The notes under the pieces: generated by a model
The model's database searches: none
Told to the model about the DNA's origin: nothing
The model's input: only the letters and a program-made list of their open reading frames with translations
Program-made: the position numbers and the translations under genes
Shown here: positions 10,387 through 19,762 of the stretch, one piece after another
Position numbering within the stretch: the first letter of the stretch is position 1
Layout: each line of letters starts with the position of its first letter
Source of the DNA: Flavobacterium supellecticarium
GTDB lineage: Bacteria > Bacteroidota > Bacteroidia > Flavobacteriales > Flavobacteriaceae
Length of the DNA: 64,000 bases
Direction of reading: 5' to 3'
Assembly (NCBI RefSeq): GCF_004801375.1
Contig: NZ_SSNZ01000002.1
Coordinates: 558,001-622,000 of the forward strand

Positions 10387-11595
10387 ATGTCTGTTTTAAG
10401 CGGTAAAAAAATAATACTGGGTGTTTCTGGTGGAATTGCCGCATATAAAACGGCAACATTAGTTCGACTTCTTATCAAAGCAGGTGCTCAGGTTCAGGTG
10501 ATCATGACGCCTGCTTCTAAAGATTTTGTAACGCCCTTAACGCTGTCGACCTTATCCAGGCGACCGGTTTTTTCGTCTTTTTTTAACGAAGAAGATGAGA
10601 ATGCCGTTTGGAACAACCATGTCGATTTAGCGCTGTGGGCCGATCTGATCGTAATTGCACCGGCTACGGCCAATACCCTTTCTAAAATGGTAAATGGCAA
10701 TTGCGATAATCTACTCATTGCAACCTATCTTTCTGCAAAATGTCCGGTTTATTTCGCTCCGGCGATGGATCTGGATATGTATAAACATCCGTCTACCATT
10801 GCGGGTTTTAACGCGCTTCGGGATTTTGGAAATCATATTATTCCGGCCGAAAAAGGTGAATTAGCCAGTGGACTTTCCGGCGAAGGTCGTATGGCCGAAC
10901 CCGAAAATATTGTCGCTTTTCTCGAAAAAGACCTGGAAGATCAATTGCCATTACGCGGAAAAAAAATACTGGTAACAGCAGGTCCTACATACGAAGCAAT
11001 CGATCCGGTGCGTTTTATTGGAAATCATTCGTCCGGAAAAATGGGCTATGATATTGCCAAAGCTGCCGCCGATGCCGGAGCCGAGGTGATTTTAGTATCC
11101 GGGCCAACACATTTGGATATCCAGCATGAACACATTCAGATCCGACGGGTGCAATCGGCACAGGAAATGTATGACGCGTGTCACGATTGTTTTGATCAGG
11201 TCGATACGGCTGTTTCGGCTGCTGCGGTTGCGGATTATCGTCCGAAAAATGTCGCCAGTCAGAAAATAAAAAAGAATGATGCCGCGTTTTCCATAGAACT
11301 GGAAAAAACAAAAGATATACTCGCTTCGCTGGGCGAGGTCAAAAAAAATCAGTTTTTGATTGGATTTGCACTGGAAACCGAAAATGAAATTGAGCATGCC
11401 AGGCAGAAAATTCAGAAAAAAAACTTAGATTTGATAGTTTTAAATTCATTAAACGATACCGGTGCCGGTTTTGGTAAACCCACCAATAAGGTAACGTTTA
11501 TTGATAAGGATTTTTTAGTCGAGCCGATGGAACTTAAAACCAAAGAAGAAGTCGCTCAGGATATTGTCAACAAAATAATAGCTCATTATGCGTAA
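10387..11595 (+). CDS. coaBC: Bifunctional phosphopantothenoylcysteine decarboxylase / phosphopantothenate-cysteine ligase
   Basis: CoaBC performs two consecutive steps of coenzyme A synthesis. The 402-residue protein has the FMN-dependent decarboxylase domain first: VSGGIAAYK, the active-site His in NNHVDLALWADLIVIAP, and PAMDLDMY. The ligase domain follows from about residue 190, with VTAGPTYEAIDPVRFIGN, the S-S-G-K-M-G motif and the K-I-K-K segment. The last 8 bases overlap the DUF4835 gene, which suggests translational coupling. Confidence 0.96.
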   Translation: MSVLSGKKIILGVSGGIAAYKTATLVRLLIKAGAQVQVIMTPASKDFVTPLTLSTLSRRPVFSSFFNEEDENAVWNNHVDLALWADLIVIAPATANTLSKMVNGNCDNLLIATYLSAKCPVYFAPAMDLDMYKHPSTIAGFNALRDFGNHIIPAEKGELASGLSGEGRMAEPENIVAFLEKDLEDQLPLRGKKILVTAGPTYEAIDPVRFIGNHSSGKMGYDIAKAAADAGAEVILVSGPTHLDIQHEHIQIRRVQSAQEMYDACHDCFDQVDTAVSAAAVADYRPKNVASQKIKKNDAAFSIELEKTKDILASLGEVKKNQFLIGFALETENEIEHARQKIQKKNLDLIVLNSLNDTGAGFGKPTNKVTFIDKDFLVEPMELKTKEEVAQDIVNKIIAHYA

Positions 11596-12475
11596 CTGGA
11601 TACTACTTATACTTACTTTTTTATCGTTAAACAGCTTTGCGCAGGAACTGAATTGTAGTGTAAGTGTAAATTACAGTCAGATTACAAACGTAAACCCGCA
11701 GATTTTTAAAACCCTGGAAAAGCAGGTGACGGAGTTTATGAACAATACCAAATGGACTGAAAAAACCTTTAAGCAAAACGAACGAATCAACTGTGTGGTT
11801 TTTATCACGGTAAACGGTTTCGATTCCAATAACTTCGATGCGACCATTCAGGTGCAATCGTCCCGACCAATTTACAATTCGACCTATTCGTCGCCGGTGT
11901 TTAATATTAACGACAAAGATTTTAAATTCCGTTATGTCGAGTTTGAAAATATGTATTTTAACCCGAATAGCTTTGATTCCAACCTGATTTCGGTTTTGGC
12001 ATTCTATGCCAATATGATTATCGGAATCGATGCCGATACCTATCAGAATATGGGCGGTGCAAAATATTTGGATGCGGCTTTGGCAATTGCCAATGTGGCG
12101 CAATCCAGCGGTTATGAAGGATGGGTACAATCGGAAAAACGAAATACGCGTTACTATTTGATCAATGATATGTTATCGAATACCTATGCGCCTTTTAGAG
12201 AAGCGATGTACCAGTATCATTTACAGGGATTGGATCGAATGGCTGAAAATCAGAAAACAGCCAAGGAAAAAGTAATCGCTTCGATTGAAACCCTTTCAAA
12301 AGTACACGACGTACGTCCGAATTCATTCCTGATGCGGGTGTTTTTCGATGCTAAAGTCGACGAATTGGTAAGCATGTATTCCGGCGGACCAAATGTGGAT
12401 ATTGTACAACTGACTGAAAAATTAAATAGAATATCTCCATTAAATTCTTCTAAATGGAGTAATATAAAATACTAA
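11588..12475 (+). CDS. DUF4835 family secreted protein
   Basis: This 295-residue protein carries a cleavable signal peptide (MRNWILLILTFLSLNSFAQ) and matches DUF4835, a Bacteroidota family regularly placed between coaBC and recN. Its function is unknown; a periplasmic or outer-membrane location is inferred from the signal. Two segments are prominent: residues around NSTYSSPVFNINDKDFKFRY, and IDADTYQNMGGAKYLDAA. It overlaps coaBC by 8 bases. A -7-type box (TAAATTTG) overlaps its stop codon and may serve recN. Confidence 0.88.
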   Translation: MRNWILLILTFLSLNSFAQELNCSVSVNYSQITNVNPQIFKTLEKQVTEFMNNTKWTEKTFKQNERINCVVFITVNGFDSNNFDATIQVQSSRPIYNSTYSSPVFNINDKDFKFRYVEFENMYFNPNSFDSNLISVLAFYANMIIGIDADTYQNMGGAKYLDAALAIANVAQSSGYEGWVQSEKRNTRYYLINDMLSNTYAPFREAMYQYHLQGLDRMAENQKTAKEKVIASIETLSKVHDVRPNSFLMRVFFDAKVDELVSMYSGGPNVDIVQLTEKLNRISPLNSSKWSNIKY

Positions 12476-12480
12476 ATTTG
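12473..12480 (+). promoter_or_regulatory. Possible -7 promoter element ahead of recN
   Basis: TAAATTTG fits TAnnTTTG and overlaps the DUF4835 stop codon, 26 bases before the recN ATG. No TTG sits at the usual upstream distance, so this is only a candidate internal promoter. Confidence 0.35.
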
Positions 12481-12506
12481 TGTTTTACTAAACCGCTGCA
12501 CAAATT

Positions 12507-14162
12507 ATGTTAACATCCTTATCGATTAAAAATTTTGCGCTGATTGAACAGTTGGATATTCGTTTTTCTAACGAATTTTCAATTATAACCGGAGAAACCG
12601 GAGCAGGAAAATCGATCTTATTGGGCGCGTTAGGCCTGGTGTTGGGTCGTCGTGCGGATTTAACCTCCCTAAAAGATAAAGAACAGAAATGTGTGATCGA
12701 AGCACATTTCGACATTCAACCGTACGCATTACAGCCTTTTTTTGAGGAAAATGATCTCGATTACGAAGAGACCACCATTATTAGAAGGGAAATCCTACCA
12801 TCGGGTAAATCCAGAGCTTTCGTCAATGATAGTCCGGTAAACCTACAGGAATTACAGGAGTTAGGCGATTTTCTACTGGATATTCATTCGCAGCACCAAA
12901 CACGGGAATTAACCGATGAGGCCTATCAGTTACAAATTCTGGATGCCTTAGCCGGTCACCAGGATTTATTGCAGGATTATAGAGCCCGTTTGTCGCGTTA
13001 TAAAGCCATCCGTTCGCAATTAAAACAATTGCTGTCGGAAAAAGACGCCTTGTTAAAAGAGCAGGATTATAATAGCTTCTTATTGGAAGAGCTATTGGCA
13101 GCCAATTTAAAAGACGGTGAGCAGGAAGAACTGGAAGCTGCTTTCGAACGACTAAACAACGTGGAGTTTATCCGGGAAGCACTGGACAAATCGATAATGA
13201 TTGCCAATGAAGAGCAAATCGGACTTATTCAGAACTTAAAAGAAGTCAAAGCGACCTTGCTAAAAATAGCACCGTTGTCTATAGAATATCAGGATTTGTC
13301 CGACCGGGTTTCCAGTGTGCTGATTGAGTTTGATGATATTGCCGATGAATTACAACGGCATTCCGAAGCCTTGATGAGCGACCCGGAACAATTGGAACTG
13401 ACTAATCAGAAATTACAAAATATCTATTCGCTTCAGAAAAAACATCAGGTGAATACCGTTGCCGAACTATTGGAAATCCAACAGTCGCTTGACCAAAAAG
13501 TCGTTCAGGCGGACGATATGGATAGCCGGATTGACACCTTAAACCGGGAAGAAACGGAGTTAAAAGAAAGTTTAAACGGATTGGCGGAAACGATTTCGGC
13601 AAACCGGACAAAAGCAGCACCGGTTTTAATCGGACAAATAACCGAAATACTCGCGGAACTGGGCATGCCAAATGCCCGTTTTGAATTCGATATCCGCCCG
13701 TCGGAAACGTTTTTGCCATTGGGGAAAGATGAAGCGCAATTGTTGTTTTCGGCCAACAAAGGAACCAGTTTCGGACTGCTGAAAAAAGTGGCTTCCGGAG
13801 GGGAAATGTCGCGGATTATGCTGGCTGTAAAAGCCATTCTGGCCAATTATACCAAATTGCCTACTATTATATTTGATGAAATCGATACCGGAGTTTCCGG
13901 GGAAATTGCCCATAAAATGGGGGATATTATGAAAAAGATGAGTCGGAAAATGCAGGTTTTTGCCATTACCCATTTACCGCAAATTGCCGCCAAAGGAAAC
14001 CAGCATTATAAAGTATTCAAATTCGTTCAGGGAGAAACTACGGTTTCCGAATTAAAACTGCTGACCAATGAGGAGCGTATTGTGGAGATCGCGGAAATGC
14101 TTTCCGGAAAAGACATCTCCGATTCGGCACGTAACCACGCCCGATCGTTATTAATGGATTAA
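12507..14162 (+). CDS. recN: DNA repair protein RecN
   Basis: RecN is an SMC-like ATPase that acts in double-strand break repair. The 551-residue protein has the N-terminal Walker A GETGAGKSIL near residue 30 and the early LLDIHSQHQTRELTDE segment. A coiled-coil middle region is followed by the C-terminal ABC signature VASGGEMSRIMLA and Walker B PTIIFDEIDTGVSG. Length is typical. It is preceded by DUF4835 and followed, in the same reading frame and only 12 bases after its stop codon, by a TPR protein gene. Confidence 0.96.
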   Translation: MLTSLSIKNFALIEQLDIRFSNEFSIITGETGAGKSILLGALGLVLGRRADLTSLKDKEQKCVIEAHFDIQPYALQPFFEENDLDYEETTIIRREILPSGKSRAFVNDSPVNLQELQELGDFLLDIHSQHQTRELTDEAYQLQILDALAGHQDLLQDYRARLSRYKAIRSQLKQLLSEKDALLKEQDYNSFLLEELLAANLKDGEQEELEAAFERLNNVEFIREALDKSIMIANEEQIGLIQNLKEVKATLLKIAPLSIEYQDLSDRVSSVLIEFDDIADELQRHSEALMSDPEQLELTNQKLQNIYSLQKKHQVNTVAELLEIQQSLDQKVVQADDMDSRIDTLNREETELKESLNGLAETISANRTKAAPVLIGQITEILAELGMPNARFEFDIRPSETFLPLGKDEAQLLFSANKGTSFGLLKKVASGGEMSRIMLAVKAILANYTKLPTIIFDEIDTGVSGEIAHKMGDIMKKMSRKMQVFAITHLPQIAAKGNQHYKVFKFVQGETTVSELKLLTNEERIVEIAEMLSGKDISDSARNHARSLLMD

Positions 14163-14174
14163 AAGGATTTTATT

Positions 14175-14699
14175 TTGGAAGAAAATATTAGTTACTACGA
14201 AAATCAGTTCATCCGGGCTGATGCTTTGATTTCGGATGGAAATGTTTCCGAAGCAAAGGAAATTCTAGAAGAAATCCTGGATCAGTATCCGGATTTTGGG
14301 AAAGCACACAATCACCTGGGGTGGATCTATTATACAAAGCTGAGTAATCACGAAAAAGGGGCTTATCACTACAAACTGGCCATGCGTTTTGATCCGAATT
14401 ACCCGGCGGCTTACCTGAATTATACCTATTTATTAGTCGATCTGGGACGATTGGAGGAAGCCAAAGAGCATATCGCCGAAACGCTAAACACACTTGAAGG
14501 AGCGGATAAAGCATCCTATCATAGCGAATTGGGACGGATTTATGAAATGGAATTTAACCTGATTCCGGCTTACGAAGCCTATAAAAAAGCGGCATCCTAC
14601 GGATTTGGCGCTCAGTTTATTGAGAATATGAAGATGAATATGAACAGGGTGAAAGATAAAATGACTATTTTTGAAAAATTAAAATTGAAATTTACTTAA
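14175..14699 (+). CDS. TPR-repeat protein
   Basis: This is a cytoplasmic tetratricopeptide protein of 174 residues without signal peptide. Repeats are visible: ALISDGNVSEAKEILEEIL, AHNHLGWIYYTKLSNHEKGA, and a unit ending PAAYLNYTYLLVDLGRLEEA. The start must be a non-ATG codon. The frame is opened by the recN stop at 14160-14162, and the only reasonable initiator is TTG at 14175 (an ATT lies at 14172); the next Met is far inside. It is likely co-expressed with recN. The binding partner is unknown. Confidence 0.82.
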   Translation: MEENISYYENQFIRADALISDGNVSEAKEILEEILDQYPDFGKAHNHLGWIYYTKLSNHEKGAYHYKLAMRFDPNYPAAYLNYTYLLVDLGRLEEAKEHIAETLNTLEGADKASYHSELGRIYEMEFNLIPAYEAYKKAASYGFGAQFIENMKMNMNRVKDKMTIFEKLKLKFT

Positions 14700-14709
14700 A
14701 AACATAGCT

Positions 14710-15540
14710 ATGTACAATTTATTAAAAGGAAAAAGAGGGATCATTTTTGGAGCGTTAGATGAGAATTCAATCGCCTGGAAAACGGCAGAGCGCGTACATG
14801 AAGAGGGAGGAATATTCGTTTTGTCCAATGCTCCGATCGCAATGCGTATGGGTACGATCAACCAGCTGGCAGAAAAAACAGGTTCCCAGATAATTCCGGC
14901 CGATGCTACTTCCGTTGCAGATTTGGAAAACCTGGTAGAAAAGGCAATGGAAATCCTTGGTGGTAAGATTGACTTCGTTTTGCACTCCATCGGGATGTCT
15001 GTAAATGTAAGAAAAGGAAACCACTATACGAATCAGAATTATGATTTTACAGAAAAAGGATGGGACGTATCTGCGGTATCCTTTCATAAAGTAATGCAGG
15101 TTTTATACAAAAAAGACGCCATGAACGAATGGGGAAGTATTGTAGCTTTAACCTATATGGCGGCGCAACGTGTATTCCCGGATTATAATGATATGGCCGA
15201 TAATAAAGCCTATTTAGAATCGATTGCGCGTAGCTTCGGATATTTCTTCGGAAGAGATAAAAAAGTACGTGTAAACACGATTTCACAATCACCTACACCA
15301 ACGACTGCCGGTCAGGGAGTAAAAGGTTTCGGTGGATTTATTGCTTTTGCCGATAAAATGTCACCGCTAGGGAATGCTTCTGCTTTAGATTGTGCCAACT
15401 ATACCGTAATGATGTTCTCGGATCTTACTAAAAAAGTAACGTTGCAAAACCTGTTACACGATGGAGGATTCTCGAATATGGGTGTAAGTCAGGAAGTAAT
15501 GGAAGCTTTCGAAGAAGGATTAGCCAATAAAAACGACTAA
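14710..15540 (+). CDS. fabI: Enoyl-[acyl-carrier-protein] reductase FabI
   Basis: FabI catalyses the last reduction in each cycle of type II fatty-acid synthesis. The 276-residue SDR protein has the divergent NADH-binding start G-K-R-G-I-I-F-G-A-L-D-E-N-S-I-A-W typical of FabI. It also has FVLHSIGMS and the catalytic Tyr-x6-Lys arrangement around NDMADNKAYLESIA. A terminator follows, so it ends the bamD-recN-fabI run. Confidence 0.95.
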   Translation: MYNLLKGKRGIIFGALDENSIAWKTAERVHEEGGIFVLSNAPIAMRMGTINQLAEKTGSQIIPADATSVADLENLVEKAMEILGGKIDFVLHSIGMSVNVRKGNHYTNQNYDFTEKGWDVSAVSFHKVMQVLYKKDAMNEWGSIVALTYMAAQRVFPDYNDMADNKAYLESIARSFGYFFGRDKKVRVNTISQSPTPTTAGQGVKGFGGFIAFADKMSPLGNASALDCANYTVMMFSDLTKKVTLQNLLHDGGFSNMGVSQEVMEAFEEGLANKND

Positions 15541-15573
15541 AAGTATAGCGTAATTGAAAATAGAATTACTCGT

Positions 15574-15602
15574 GAAAACCATCTCTTTGAGGTGGTTTTT
15601 TT
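15574..15602 (+). terminator. Terminator after fabI
   Basis: AAAACCATCTC pairs with GAGGTGGTTTT across a three-base loop and is followed by a T run, 34 bases after the fabI stop. Confidence 0.88.
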
Positions 15603-15642
15603 CTTTTTATAAAGTTTATCTTTGTTAAAAAATAAAGAACCC

Positions 15643-16641
15643 ATGTATTTTTCATTGATAATTCCGGTTTATAACCGACCGGATGAAATTGAGGAACTGT
15701 TGCAAAGTTTGGAGCGACAGAATTATAACGAAGCTTTCGAAGTTGTGATAGTGGAAGACGGCTCTACTATTCCGTGTGAAACGGTTGTAGACGCGTTTAA
15801 AAGCAAATTGTTTATTTCCTATTACAACAAACCCAACTCCGGACCGGGCGATTCCCGTAACTATGGAATGCGAAAAGCTATTGGACAATATTATATTATT
15901 TTGGATTCCGATTGCATCTTACCGGAAAATTACGTAACTTCCATAGCCAATAACCTACAAAAAAACTATGTAGATTGTTTTGGCGGGCCTGACAATGCTT
16001 TGGATTCTTTTTCAGACATTCAAAAGGCGATTAATTTCACGATGACATCGTTTTTGACCACGGGCGGTATTCGTGGTGGTTCCGAAAAAATAGGCAAATT
16101 CCAGCCGCGTAGCTTTAATATGGGCTTGTCTAAAAAAGCATTTATAGCATCCGGTGGTTTTGGAAACATTCACCCGGGAGAAGATCCGGACCTGTCGATA
16201 CGACTGTGGGAAATGGGATTTGAAACCAGATTGTACAAAGATTCGTATGTATATCATAAAAGGCGTATTGATTGGAGTAAATTCTATAAACAGGTCAATA
16301 AATTTGGAAAAGCAAGACCGATATTGGATTCCTGGTATCCAAAATACCGGAAAATAACCTTTTGGTTTCCAACCTTATTTTGCCTTGGATTTCTGGTTGC
16401 CATAGCACTTTATGCCTTTGGAATTCCGTTGCTTTTTCAGTGTTATGCATTATATTTTGCGATTTTATTCCTGTCCGGAATCATTGAAAATGCGAGTTTA
16501 AAGATTGGATTTTTAGCGGTTATAGCTGCTGTAATTCAATTTTATGGCTACGGAATCGGCTTTTTTAAATCGTTTTTTAGGATAACTGTACTAAAAAAAC
16601 AACCGGAAAAGGCATTTCCGGAATTATTTTTTAAAAAATAA
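15643..16641 (+). CDS. Family 2 glycosyltransferase with C-terminal membrane segments
   Basis: This inverting GT-A glycosyltransferase has 332 residues and starts at the ATG at 15643 (MYFSLIIPVYNRPDEIEELL). The frame upstream, with a TTG at 15622, is not conserved. GT2 hallmarks are IIPVYNRPDE, VIVEDGS, the nucleotide-binding ILDSDC, and an acceptor-side motif GFGNIHPGEDPDLSIRLWEMG. Two or three hydrophobic helices lie from about residue 240, so it is probably membrane-attached. The sugar donor and acceptor cannot be inferred. It precedes coaE by three bases. Confidence 0.87.
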   Translation: MYFSLIIPVYNRPDEIEELLQSLERQNYNEAFEVVIVEDGSTIPCETVVDAFKSKLFISYYNKPNSGPGDSRNYGMRKAIGQYYIILDSDCILPENYVTSIANNLQKNYVDCFGGPDNALDSFSDIQKAINFTMTSFLTTGGIRGGSEKIGKFQPRSFNMGLSKKAFIASGGFGNIHPGEDPDLSIRLWEMGFETRLYKDSYVYHKRRIDWSKFYKQVNKFGKARPILDSWYPKYRKITFWFPTLFCLGFLVAIALYAFGIPLLFQCYALYFAILFLSGIIENASLKIGFLAVIAAVIQFYGYGIGFFKSFFRITVLKKQPEKAFPELFFKK

Positions 16642-16644
16642 GAG

Positions 16645-17229
16645 ATGACAAAAATTATTGGACTCACCGGTGGGATCGGAAGTGGGAAGTCGACCATCGC
16701 GGAATATATTCATTCGAAAGGTATTCCGGTTTATATAGCTGATGATCAGGCGAAAAAGATAATGGACGATCCTGAAATTGTAAAAAAAGTCCGGGAAATT
16801 TTTGAAGAGAATGTTGTAGAAAATGAAAAATTAAATCGTAAAAAAATTGCGGAATTAGTGTTTTCTTCACCTAATTTATTAAAAAAATTAAATGAAATTA
16901 TACATCCTGCTGTTAGGGAGAATTTCAATAAATGGTTAAAAAATAATGAAAAAAGTAATTTTATAGTTAAAGAAGCTGCAATTCTTTTTGAGAGTGGCAG
17001 TTATAAAGATTGTGATAAAATCATATTGGTAACGGCTCCGCAAGATATTCGTATTGAGCGGGTTATGAATCGGGATAAAGTAAGCCGTGAACAGGTGCTC
17101 GACCGGATGAAAAATCAGTGGAGCGATGAACAGAAAGCAGCATTTAGCGATTATATAATAGACAACACCGATTTGTCCATTTCCTTGAAAGAAGTGGATT
17201 TAATTCTTAAAGAATTGAATAAAATGTAA
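16645..17229 (+). CDS. coaE: Dephospho-CoA kinase
   Basis: CoaE phosphorylates dephospho-CoA in the final step of CoA synthesis. The 194-residue P-loop kinase starts MTKIIGLTGGIGSGKST, with Walker A near residues 8-16. It continues with IPVYIADDQAKKIM, the IHPAVRENFNKW segment, KEAAILFESG and RIERVMNRD of the lid region. It follows the glycosyltransferase closely. The separate coaBC gene lies about 5 kb upstream. Confidence 0.95.
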   Translation: MTKIIGLTGGIGSGKSTIAEYIHSKGIPVYIADDQAKKIMDDPEIVKKVREIFEENVVENEKLNRKKIAELVFSSPNLLKKLNEIIHPAVRENFNKWLKNNEKSNFIVKEAAILFESGSYKDCDKIILVTAPQDIRIERVMNRDKVSREQVLDRMKNQWSDEQKAAFSDYIIDNTDLSISLKEVDLILKELNKM

Positions 17230-17287
17230 AAACCGCCATAGATGTTAATCTTTGGTTAATGTTTTTAAGGAATAAATGTTAAAATGT

Positions 17288-17295
17288 TAATTTTG
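17288..17295 (+). promoter_or_regulatory. Possible -7 element of the sensor kinase gene
   Basis: TAATTTTG fits TAnnTTTG and lies just before the ATG at 17301, which would give an almost leaderless transcript. No TTG is found at the normal spacing upstream, so the call is weak. Confidence 0.35.
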
Positions 17296-17297
17296 TT

Positions 17298-18887
17298 TTG
17301 ATGAATAAAACGAGATTCCTCTTATTGATAATCCTGATGAGCCTGTCGTTGGTGGGTATTATTCTGGTACAATTATTCTGGATTAATACTTCCTACAAGA
17401 ACAACGAAGAACAATTCAAGTATCACGTGCAACAGGTTATCGGTAGTGTAGCGAATAAACTACAACAACAGGAGTACTTTGAGTTCTATGAAAAGTTCAA
17501 CAAGTTAAAGGACAGTATTGGAAAAGTACCGCGACAAAGCGATTTGTTAGAGTATTTTTATGTAAAACGCGATCCGAAAACCAACGAGCAAATTATTTAC
17601 TCCAATACCATCGTTTTAGAAGATTACAATTTAAACCGTTCGTTCTTTGATAAAAGATCTGACTCCGTTTCGCTCAAAAGTTTCGTAGCGAAGCGAAAAA
17701 CAGAAATCTATAATGGAAATGTGGTCGATAATGCCGCAACTTTTCAGAAAGCGCCCATGCCGGATGTAACGATCGAAAAAGAAGGAAATCTCGATATCCT
17801 GGATAAAGCCCAGTTTGAGATCTACTTTAAGGATATCGTAGGTTTAAAACCGATTCAGGAGCGTGTTTCAAAAGAAAAATTGCATAGTATGTTGCAAAAC
17901 GAACTCAGTCAGTACGGTGTCAATACCCCTTTTGAGTTTGGAATTTACAGCAATATGCTGGCGACCAAAGTAAAATCGGAAAATTTTAATTACGATAAAA
18001 ACTCAACCTACAGTATTCCGGTGTTTCCGGACAACGAAGGCCAAAGCAAATACCAGTTATTGCTGAGTTTTCCGCAGAAAAATAAATTCCTTTTTTCGTC
18101 ATTGGTCGGCATAACCACGCTTTCCATCATCTTTACGCTGGTCATTATTGTAGCTTATTTTAGCGCACTAAACCAGCTGATACGACAGAAACAGATTTCG
18201 GAGATCAAAACCGACTTTATCAACAATATGACTCATGAGTTTAAAACACCTATTGCCACGATCAATCTGGCTTTGGATGCGATTAAAAACCCAAAGATCA
18301 TTGACGATAAAGAAAAAGTACAACGCTACCTGCAAATGATACGGGATGAGAACAAACGAATGCACGCTCAGGTAGAAAATGTACTCCGGATTTCCAAACT
18401 CGAAAAACGGGAATTGGAAATCAGTAAAGAACCTACAGATGTTCATACGATAATAGAAGACGCAATGGAGCATGTTAACCTGATTGTGGAAGACCGTGGC
18501 GGGATCATTAAAGAACATCTGAATGCCAAACGAACCACAATATTGTTAAACGACGTACATTTTACGAATGTAATCGTTAACATACTGGATAATGCGATAA
18601 AATATTCACCGGAAGCACCGATAATTGATGTGACAACAGAAAATGTCAAGGATTTTATACTGATCAAAGTAAAGGATCACGGAGCGGGAATGAGTAAAGT
18701 AGCTCAAAAAAGAATTTTTGAGAAATTTTACAGGGAACATACCGGCGATTTACACAATGTAAAAGGACACGGGCTTGGATTAGCCTATGTAAAGCGAATT
18801 GTAGATGACCATAACGGTCAGATATTCGTTGAAAGTGAGAAGGGAAAAGGAAGTACCTTCATTATAAAAATGCCACTAATAAATTAA
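17298..18887 (+). CDS. Sensor histidine kinase (RprX-like)
   Basis: This is an inner-membrane sensor kinase of 528-529 residues; the ATG at 17301 follows a TTG at 17298. It has a membrane helix at residues 6-28, a periplasmic sensor region of about 230 residues and a second helix near 264-290. The HisKA domain has its phospho-accepting His at about residue 312 in NNMTHEFKTPIA. The HATPase domain shows N-box LDNAIKYSP, G1 KDHGAGMS and G2 GHGLGLAYVKRIV. It is four bases ahead of an OmpR-type regulator. The pair resembles RprX/RprY of Bacteroides. The signal is unknown. Confidence 0.9.
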   Translation: MMNKTRFLLLIILMSLSLVGIILVQLFWINTSYKNNEEQFKYHVQQVIGSVANKLQQQEYFEFYEKFNKLKDSIGKVPRQSDLLEYFYVKRDPKTNEQIIYSNTIVLEDYNLNRSFFDKRSDSVSLKSFVAKRKTEIYNGNVVDNAATFQKAPMPDVTIEKEGNLDILDKAQFEIYFKDIVGLKPIQERVSKEKLHSMLQNELSQYGVNTPFEFGIYSNMLATKVKSENFNYDKNSTYSIPVFPDNEGQSKYQLLLSFPQKNKFLFSSLVGITTLSIIFTLVIIVAYFSALNQLIRQKQISEIKTDFINNMTHEFKTPIATINLALDAIKNPKIIDDKEKVQRYLQMIRDENKRMHAQVENVLRISKLEKRELEISKEPTDVHTIIEDAMEHVNLIVEDRGGIIKEHLNAKRTTILLNDVHFTNVIVNILDNAIKYSPEAPIIDVTTENVKDFILIKVKDHGAGMSKVAQKRIFEKFYREHTGDLHNVKGHGLGLAYVKRIVDDHNGQIFVESEKGKGSTFIIKMPLIN

Positions 18888-18891
18888 TGAT

Positions 18892-19608
18892 ATGGATACG
18901 ACTAACAAAAAAATTCTTTTAGTAGAAGATGACCCCAATTTTGGAGCAGTGCTCAAAGATTACCTTTTAATAAATGATTTTGAAGTTACTTTAGCCAAAA
19001 ACGGAATGGAAGGTTTCGAAAAATTCAAAAAAGACAACTTCGATTTATGTATTTTGGACGTAATGATGCCTTACAAAGATGGTTATACCTTAGCGAGAGA
19101 AATCCGCGAAAAAAATAAAGAAGTGCCGATTATCTTTTTAACGGCAAAATCAATGAAAGAAGACGTTTTAAAAGGCTATAAAGTAGGTGCAGATGATTAT
19201 TTGAACAAACCTTTTGACTCGGAAGTATTATTGATGAAGATCAAAGCGATCATTCAGCGTAAAGCTTCGGAAGTAAAAACAGACAATACAAAATTTGAAT
19301 TCCAGATTGGTAAATTCCACCTGAACTCCAAATTACGTTTCTTATCGTTCCAAAATGAGGAGCCGATCAAATTGTCGCCAAAAGAAAATGAATTGCTAAA
19401 AATGTTGGCTTTACACGAAAACGATTTGATGCCAAGAGAATTAGCATTAACCAAAATCTGGAGAGACGACAACTACTTCACCTCAAGAAGTATGGACGTT
19501 TATATTGCCAAATTGCGTAAATACCTAAAACAGGATGAGGATGTTGAAATCCTTAACATCCACGGAGAAGGTTTCCGTTTGGTAATCAAAAATAAAGTTA
19601 CAGAATAA
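18892..19608 (+). CDS. OmpR-family response regulator (RprY-like)
   Basis: This is a transcription regulator of 238 residues and the partner of the kinase just upstream. The receiver has the acidic pair E12-D13, phospho-acceptor D56 in LCILDVMMP, T-A-K near residue 87 and K in GADDYLNKPF. The C-terminal winged helix includes KLSPKENELLKMLALHEND and the SRSMDVYIAKLRKYLK recognition region. Overall it resembles RprY. The gene is followed by a very strong terminator and a copy of the dispersed palindrome. Confidence 0.92.
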   Translation: MDTTNKKILLVEDDPNFGAVLKDYLLINDFEVTLAKNGMEGFEKFKKDNFDLCILDVMMPYKDGYTLAREIREKNKEVPIIFLTAKSMKEDVLKGYKVGADDYLNKPFDSEVLLMKIKAIIQRKASEVKTDNTKFEFQIGKFHLNSKLRFLSFQNEEPIKLSPKENELLKMLALHENDLMPRELALTKIWRDDNYFTSRSMDVYIAKLRKYLKQDEDVEILNIHGEGFRLVIKNKVTE

Positions 19609-19631
19609 AAAGCACCCAAGCTACTTAGAAA

Positions 19632-19669
19632 AAAAAAAGCGCCCGGATTTGAATCCGGGCGCTTTTTTT
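19632..19669. terminator. Strong, probably bidirectional terminator after the regulator gene
   Basis: GCGCCCGGATT pairs with AATCCGGGCGC around a two-base loop, flanked by an A run and a T run. It lies between convergent genes and could stop transcription from either side. Confidence 0.9.
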
Positions 19670-19684
19670 ACGATTTATTTAGTT

Positions 19685-19717
19685 ACACCTGACAGGTTTT
19701 CGAAACCTGTCAGGTGT
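19685..19717. repeat. Dispersed palindromic repeat, copy 1
   Basis: This is a 33-base inverted repeat: 15-base arms ACACCTGACAGGTTT / AAACCTGTCAGGTGT with loop TCG. It lies between the convergent response-regulator and thioesterase genes. Related copies occur at 33567, 37006 and 43782. A T run follows the 3' arm, so it may also act as a terminator. Confidence 0.9.
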
Positions 19718-19731
19718 TTTTAGGCGGATTT

Positions 19732-19751
19732 AAAAAACTGTCAGGTGTTTT
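19732..19751. repeat. Degenerate half-copy of the dispersed palindrome
   Basis: AAAAAACTGTCAGGTGTTTT matches the right arm of copy 1 with one C missing. No left arm is present, which suggests decay of a second copy. Confidence 0.6.
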
Positions 19752-19762
19752 ATAGGGTTCGC

